The notes under the pieces were generated by a model. The model did no database searches and was not told where the DNA came from. It saw only the letters and a program-made list of their open reading frames with translations. 62,709 bases of DNA from Phycisphaerales bacterium (GTDB lineage: Bacteria > Planctomycetota > Phycisphaerae > Phycisphaerales > UBA1924), in the NCBI GenBank assembly GCA_022843045.1, contig JALHOJ010000015.1, positions 1-62,709 of the forward strand, read 5' to 3'. This document shows, piece by piece, positions 59,162 to 62,709 of this stretch. How positions within the stretch are numbered: the stretch's first letter is position 1; every line of letters starts with the position of its first letter. A program made the translations under genes and the position numbers.

Positions 59162-59632
59162 ATGGAAACCACGCTCATCATCCTCAAGCCCGACGCCGTG
59201 CAGCGGGGGCTCATGGGTCGCATCGTCAGCCGCTTTGAGGACAAGGGCCTGCAGGTCGTCGGCTGCAAGATGATGCAGATCAGCCAGCAGCTCGCCGCGA
59301 CGCACTATGAAGCGCACAAGGAAAAGGGCTTCTACAAGGGCCTCGTGGGCTTCATGACCTCCAGCCCCGTGCTGGTCCTGGCCATCCGCGGCAACGGCGC
59401 GATCACCATCGCCCGCAACATGATGGGCGCGACCTTTGGCAGCAAGGCGGCCCCGGGCACCATCCGCGGCGACTTTGGCGTCTCCAACAGCTTCAACCTG
59501 ATCCACGGCAGCGACAGCCCCGAAGCGGCGGAGCGCGAGCTCAAGCTCTTCTTCGCCCCGGGCGAAGTGCTGAGCTTCGAACGCGCGGGTGACCGTTGGA
59601 TCTACGACTTCAGCGGCGGGAAGGCCGAGTAA
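59162..59632 (+). CDS. ndk: Nucleoside diphosphate kinase
   Basis: A 156-residue Ndk, which balances nucleoside triphosphates using a phosphohistidine. METTLIILKPDAVQRGLMGR opens the protein, the kinase fold continues with MTSSPVLVLAIRGNGAI and GTIRGDFGVS, and NLIHGSDSPEAAERELKLFF carries the active-site His. Length is slightly above the usual 140-145 due to a C-terminal extension. AGGAG lies nine bases before the ATG. A strong Rho-independent terminator follows. Confidence 0.95.
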   Translation: METTLIILKPDAVQRGLMGRIVSRFEDKGLQVVGCKMMQISQQLAATHYEAHKEKGFYKGLVGFMTSSPVLVLAIRGNGAITIARNMMGATFGSKAAPGTIRGDFGVSNSFNLIHGSDSPEAAERELKLFFAPGEVLSFERAGDRWIYDFSGGKAE

Positions 59633-59657
59633 CGCTGATTTGACAGAGTTCAGTCCT

Positions 59658-59690
59658 GGAAGCCATCGCAGCCGCGGTGGCTTCCTTTTC
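59658..59690 (+). terminator. Rho-independent terminator of ndk
   Basis: GGAAGCCA/TGGCTTCC with inner CGC/GCG pairing, then TTTTC. A textbook stem and T-run 25 bases after the ndk stop. Confidence 0.8.
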
Positions 59691-59758
59691 ATTTGGGCGA
59701 AGCGGTCAAGGCGGGACTGTCATCGAATGCCAAGCGACGACACCCTCGATGTGCTCCA

Positions 59759-60103
59759 TCAGTGCGCGTTGGCACCGCAATTCGGGCACTTGTCGCCGGG
59801 CCGGTCGACCCGTGCTTGGCAATACGGACACGAGTGGTCTTGCGGCTCGGCAAAGGTGTCGGAGTGGGCGCACTTGGGCAGCATCGATGGGAAGAGCGTG
59901 CCCAGTGTGAAGTACGCGCAGAAAAGTGACATGACGACAAATAGGATGAGTAGGAGTGCTTCGTGGAGGCTTGACGGGCCTCCGATATGTATCACCATTC
60001 GCACGCACGCAATCGTCGCGACAAGGCACGCCAAGAACACCACAACGCGCACCAGCCAGTTGTGCAGTAGATGTCGCGGTTCTGGACCCCTCGCTTCGCC
60101 CAT
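59759..60103 (-). CDS. Two-helix membrane protein with C-terminal zinc ribbon
   Basis: A 114-residue protein. Two membrane helices (VVVFLACLVATIACVRMVIH and LLLILFVVMSLFCAYFTLGT) are followed by a zinc ribbon with two CxxC knuckles: SCPYCQA and KCPNCGA. Such ribbon-tailed membrane proteins are common but uncharacterised; the ribbon would face the cytoplasm if both termini do. The start is the ATG at 60103, with AATGAT five bases upstream as an imperfect leaderless -10. It lies downstream of csrA on the same strand, 92 bases away. Confidence 0.72.
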   Translation of the reverse strand: MGEARGPEPRHLLHNWLVRVVVFLACLVATIACVRMVIHIGGPSSLHEALLLILFVVMSLFCAYFTLGTLFPSMLPKCAHSDTFAEPQDHSCPYCQARVDRPGDKCPNCGANAH

Positions 60104-60195
60104 GCCGAATCATTGGCAAACGGGGACAGCATGTTCCACCTGGGAACGCCCGATCGGTACGTCAGTGCGATTGATGCCTCCGGGGAACTCGTGCG

Positions 60196-60417
60196 TCACG
60201 CCGACTGCGCATCGGGCTTGATCGAGCCAATCACCTGCGGCGGCTGGTTGGCGATCTGATCCGCGATCTCGCGGCGGTTGATCTCCACCTCGCGCGGGAA
60301 GTCGAAAGCGATGCGGACGCGTTCGCCCTTCACGCTCGCAACGCGCACGATCCCGATGGGGTTCTTGGGGTCGCCAATGACGACTTCTTCACCTTCGCGC
60401 CTCGTGATGACGAGCAT
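60196..60417 (-). CDS. csrA: Carbon storage regulator CsrA
   Basis: A 73-residue CsrA, an RNA-binding dimer that represses or activates translation at GGA motifs. MLVITRREGEEVVIGD is the first strand pair, IGIVRVASVKGERVRIAFD the next, and PREVEINRREI holds the RNA-binding Arg equivalent to R44. Three residues (DPKNP loop) enlarge the beta2-beta3 turn. The C-terminal tail IANQPPQ is typical of planctomycete forms. The ATG at 60417 follows GGGAG by eight bases, and that site is inside a tandem repeat of likely CsrA targets, so autoregulation is expected. No flagellar or fliW genes are near. Confidence 0.93.
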   Translation of the reverse strand: MLVITRREGEEVVIGDPKNPIGIVRVASVKGERVRIAFDFPREVEINRREIADQIANQPPQVIGSIKPDAQSA

Positions 60418-60425
60418 GGCACAAA

Positions 60426-60451
60426 CTCCCGTCCTGGGCTCCCGTCCTGGG
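60426..60451 (-). promoter_or_regulatory. Tandem 13-bp repeat with CsrA-type GGA sites over the csrA ribosome-binding site
   Basis: CCCAGGACGGGAG occurs twice head to tail on the minus strand (60439-60451 and 60426-60438). Each unit contains CAGGACG, close to the CsrA consensus A(N)GGA(N)G. The proximal copy's GGGAG is the ribosome-binding site. Confidence 0.6.
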
Positions 60452-60535
60452 GTGCGCTTGGGTCGAGGCTCGTCACGATCCGATCGGGACGAAGCGGGCC
60501 GATGGGCAGCGCGGGTGGCAACCAATGGACACTAA

Positions 60536-60564
60536 GTTATACCGCGCAATAGCTTGGAAGGAAA
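60536..60564 (-). promoter_or_regulatory. Putative csrA promoter
   Basis: Minus strand TTTCCT (60559-60564), 17-base spacer, TATAAC (60536-60541), giving a leader of about 110 bases that contains the tandem repeat. The stretch 60565-60819 holds no convincing gene. Confidence 0.4.
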
Positions 60565-60819
60565 GAGTTTCTGACAATGGCGGCACGGATTTGTGCGGTT
60601 GCTGGTCCGAGTTTGTGGGGGCCGCAAGTCCAGAGGCTGTAGAGGGTTGTGACCGAAACAGCGGATGCTTCACAAGACCTGAATCTGGGTTTTCCACCGT
60701 CCTTTCACATTGCCGTGCGAAAAGCAGCGCAAAACCCGCAGATCCTGGTGTTTAGAGGACCACGACATCCGCTTTGTCGCCGGCCTCAGACGGTCCAACC
60801 TGGTCCATCGTCGGTTGCC

Positions 60820-61071
60820 CTAGTCCAGAGCCTCGACCTTCGTCACCTCGGGGATGTGGGCCTTGAGGTTCCGTTCGATGCCAACCTGTAAGGTGATCAT
60901 GCTGCTCGGGCAGCCCACGCACGCTCCGTGCAGGCGGATTTGCACCACGCCTGCGTCGGTCACGTCCACGAGTTCGACATCGCCGCCGTCGGCCTGCACG
61001 GCAGGACGGATGAGTTTGATCACCCGCGCGACGCGGTCGAAGACGGTGGGGGTGGTGGGAGCGGCGGACAT
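60820..61071 (-). CDS. NifU-like Fe-S scaffold domain protein
   Basis: An 83-residue protein consisting only of the NifU C-terminal domain (Nfu type). FDRVARVIKLIRPAVQADGG and VVQIRLHGACVGCPSS show the domain, with the CxxC cluster ligands C-V-G-C. Nfu proteins deliver 4Fe-4S clusters to target enzymes. The rest of the scaffold (IscU-like) and nifS/suf genes are not nearby. The ATG at 61071 lies six bases after a -10 box; a GTG at 61074 is adjacent. It diverges from the lipoprotein gene across 45 bases. Confidence 0.9.
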   Translation of the reverse strand: MSAAPTTPTVFDRVARVIKLIRPAVQADGGDVELVDVTDAGVVQIRLHGACVGCPSSMITLQVGIERNLKAHIPEVTKVEALD

Positions 61072-61077
61072 CACGGA

Positions 61078-61083
61078 ATCGTA
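61078..61083 (-). promoter_or_regulatory. -10 box, leaderless start of nifU-like gene
   Basis: TACGAT on the minus strand, six bases before the ATG at 61071. Confidence 0.5.
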
Positions 61084-61105
61084 GCGACGAAACCTTGGCG
61101 AGAAC

Positions 61106-61111
61106 TAGCAT
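61106..61111 (+). promoter_or_regulatory. -10 box, leaderless start of lipoprotein gene
   Basis: TAGCAT, five bases before the ATG at 61117. Confidence 0.5.
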
Positions 61112-61116
61112 TGCCC

Positions 61117-62697
61117 ATGAAGGACTTCTTGCGTGGTGGCACGGACGCGGCGGCGGTTTTGGTATTGATGATGCTGGCGGGGTGTGGCAGCAGCCAGCCG
61201 ACTCGGCTTCCGCTGGAGGTGTTGCAGGATCGCAGCGCGGACGGCGGGGCTCGGGTGGCTGCGCTCGAGGAAGTGGCCAAGCAGGCGGAGACCAACGCCT
61301 CGGTGCGGGGGGTGATGGTTACGACGCTGGAGGAGATCGCCGTGAATCCACAGCAGCCACGGGGGCTGCGGGTGGAGGCGATCGAGCGGCTGCTGAAGGG
61401 GGACCAGGCCGAGCGCATGAAGGTGCGATTTGCGGGGCTGGTGGTGCGCGAGCCGGATCCGGCAATCGTGTCGATCCTGAGCGATCGTGCGGCGCGCGAG
61501 AAGTGGGCTGGCTGGAGCGCGCCGCTGGTGCGGGTGTGGGCCCGGGAGGGCGGGCGGCCGACGCAGCAGGAGATTGAGAAGGGTGCGAGCCCGTCGTTTG
61601 CGGCGAGCGGGGAGCGGGCGCTGCGTCTGCTGATTGATGCTTCGAGCGACATCGCGATCAATGAAGTGCTTTGGAAGCACACGCTGGATGGCGCCGGGGC
61701 GGGCGGCGCTGCGAGCGACACAAGCGCGTCACAGGATGCGGAGGTGCGTCGTGATGCGTGGACGGTGCTGGCGAGGCGCGATGCTGATGGGTCGGTGCGG
61801 CGCGGGTTGCTTGCGAACGGGCCAGCGCCGACGACGGAGGCGGGGCAGCGGGTGATTGAGGGGCTTCGCGCGGGCGTGGCAGAATGGCGAGTTTTGCCAA
61901 AGAGCGGTGAGGAGCTTCGCTGGATGCTTGCGCTGCGGCAAGGCTCCACGCCCGCACACGAAGCGTGGCGTGCGGGTGTGCGTGAGGCGATCGCAAAGAC
62001 CGGCGACGTGGGCGAGTTGCGGATGAGGCATCTGGAACCAATGCGATGGGCCAATGCATATTGGCCTGAGGCGTTGGGCATGTCGCGCCAGCAACTCGCG
62101 GGCGAACTCGCAAAGGCACGCGAGGGGCGGCGCCTGGTGTCGCGCTCGTGGGCCATGGGTGCCAAGCGGCTGGCGTATCGCGAGGATGGTGGGGGGGCTG
62201 GGTTTGCGGGGTTGTCGTGGGGTGACTTGCTGAATGTGCTGGTGTTGGATCGGGCGATCGGGACGCCCAGTGTGGCGAGGTCACTGGTGCAACAGGCAAT
62301 GTTGGATCATCGGGACTCGACCAGCGAGTATGGCGGGTTGTTTCTCGAAACTGCGGCGACCCGGGGCGTGCTCACGCCCGTGCTGTATCCGCCTCGGGCC
62401 AAGGACAAGCGGGGAGACCTGATGTTCGCCGCGCCGGATGAGATGATTCGGGATCAGGACATGGCGGCGGCGCAGTATCACTTTCACGCGGCGGCACTGA
62501 GGAACTCGGAAGCGGCAGGGCCCAGCGAGGAGGATGTGGCGTACGCGGGGGCGTGGGAGCGAGGGTGTTTGGTGTTCACCAGCGTTCGAGAGGGGTTGCT
62601 GAATGTGGATTACTACCAGCCGGGGGGGGAGGGGGCTGGAGTCGTGGGGGAGTTGGGGGGGATTGGGGAAGGGGGTTGGGAACGGGGGGCGAAGTAA
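61117..62697 (+). CDS. Lipoprotein with helical-repeat body, unknown function
   Basis: A 526-residue lipoprotein: AAVLVLMMLAGCGSSQP gives signal core and lipobox (LAGC). The mature protein is helical with a HEAT-like rhythm (VRGVMVTTLEEIAVNPQQP, GLRVEAIERLLKGDQAERM). It then has a domain with conserved aromatic residues (MRHLEPMRWANAYWPEALG) and a C-terminal beta part (AQYHFHAAALRNSE, CLVFTSVREGLLNVDYYQPG). I recognise no family. The C-terminus is Gly/Glu-rich because the DNA there is a cluster of G-runs. The start is fixed by a -10 box five bases upstream. Confidence 0.72.
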   Translation: MKDFLRGGTDAAAVLVLMMLAGCGSSQPTRLPLEVLQDRSADGGARVAALEEVAKQAETNASVRGVMVTTLEEIAVNPQQPRGLRVEAIERLLKGDQAERMKVRFAGLVVREPDPAIVSILSDRAAREKWAGWSAPLVRVWAREGGRPTQQEIEKGASPSFAASGERALRLLIDASSDIAINEVLWKHTLDGAGAGGAASDTSASQDAEVRRDAWTVLARRDADGSVRRGLLANGPAPTTEAGQRVIEGLRAGVAEWRVLPKSGEELRWMLALRQGSTPAHEAWRAGVREAIAKTGDVGELRMRHLEPMRWANAYWPEALGMSRQQLAGELAKAREGRRLVSRSWAMGAKRLAYREDGGGAGFAGLSWGDLLNVLVLDRAIGTPSVARSLVQQAMLDHRDSTSEYGGLFLETAATRGVLTPVLYPPRAKDKRGDLMFAAPDEMIRDQDMAAAQYHFHAAALRNSEAAGPSEEDVAYAGAWERGCLVFTSVREGLLNVDYYQPGGEGAGVVGELGGIGEGGWERGAK

Positions 62698-62709
62698 GAA
62701 TTTCAATGG

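Noticed and set aside
60649..60891. 80-codon open frame between csrA and the nifU-like gene
   Set aside because: It overlaps the nifU-like gene on the other strand, has no start signals and an unremarkable translation.

Overview
The window looks like a chromosomal segment of a GC-rich Planctomycetota, most likely class Phycisphaerae. The support is a DUF1559-like type IV pilin/pseudopilin with the FTLIELLVVIAVIAVL N-terminus, a long-tailed sigma-70, archaeal-type phosphoglycerate mutase, CsrA, a large LptC/OstA-like secreted protein and many small secreted or lipoproteins of no known family. The lineage is an inference from protein style, because no rRNA is present. There is no prophage, insertion sequence or CRISPR array. 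Two tRNAs are present (Cys-GCA, Thr-CGT).

Layout. 1-9.3 kb: a membrane-anchored DUF2726 protein, M50 protease, ApgM, pseudopilin, SDR, PfkB-family kinase, ArgB and an S41 processing protease. 9.6-18 kb: the LptC-like giant and acylphosphatase on the minus strand, then dnaG-rpoD on the plus strand. 18-23.4 kb: a yybP-ykoY (Mn2+) riboswitch, a cation P-type ATPase, TerC and PPK2. 23.4-34 kb: secreted proteins, tRNA-Cys, MoxR, SGNH hydrolase, META lipoprotein, FeS photolyase and Ddl. 34-38 kb: a gene-free structured stretch, ApbE, an ECF sigma/anti-sigma pair and a GNAT enzyme. 38.2-45.6 kb: a tightly overlapping five-gene operon (SWIM, DUF5691, MoxR-like AAA+, DUF5682, VWA), the best candidate for an uncharacterised multi-protein system. 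45.8-48.7 kb: tRNA-Thr, FAH-family enzyme, TIM-barrel isomerase. 48.8-52.6 kb: dnaE2 interrupted in frame by a four-helix-bundle (23S intervening-sequence type) element. 52.7-62.7 kb: ABC exporter, RecX, TPR protein, metallopeptidase, hydroxyacyl-CoA dehydrogenase, Ndk, zinc-ribbon membrane protein, CsrA, NifU-like protein and a lipoprotein.

The most general signal is regulatory. At least 19 genes have a TANNNT -10 hexamer ending only 5-8 bases (mostly 5-6) before the start codon, with no Shine-Dalgarno. They would therefore be transcribed as leaderless mRNAs. Other genes (M50, ctp, anti-sigma factor, SGNH, META, csrA, the small secreted protein) carry clear Shine-Dalgarno sequences, so two translation-initiation styles coexist. 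The Mn2+ riboswitch and the adjacent ATPase and TerC genes point to a manganese efflux locus. csrA has a perfect 13-bp tandem repeat of CsrA-type GGA sites running into its ribosome-binding site, which suggests autoregulation.
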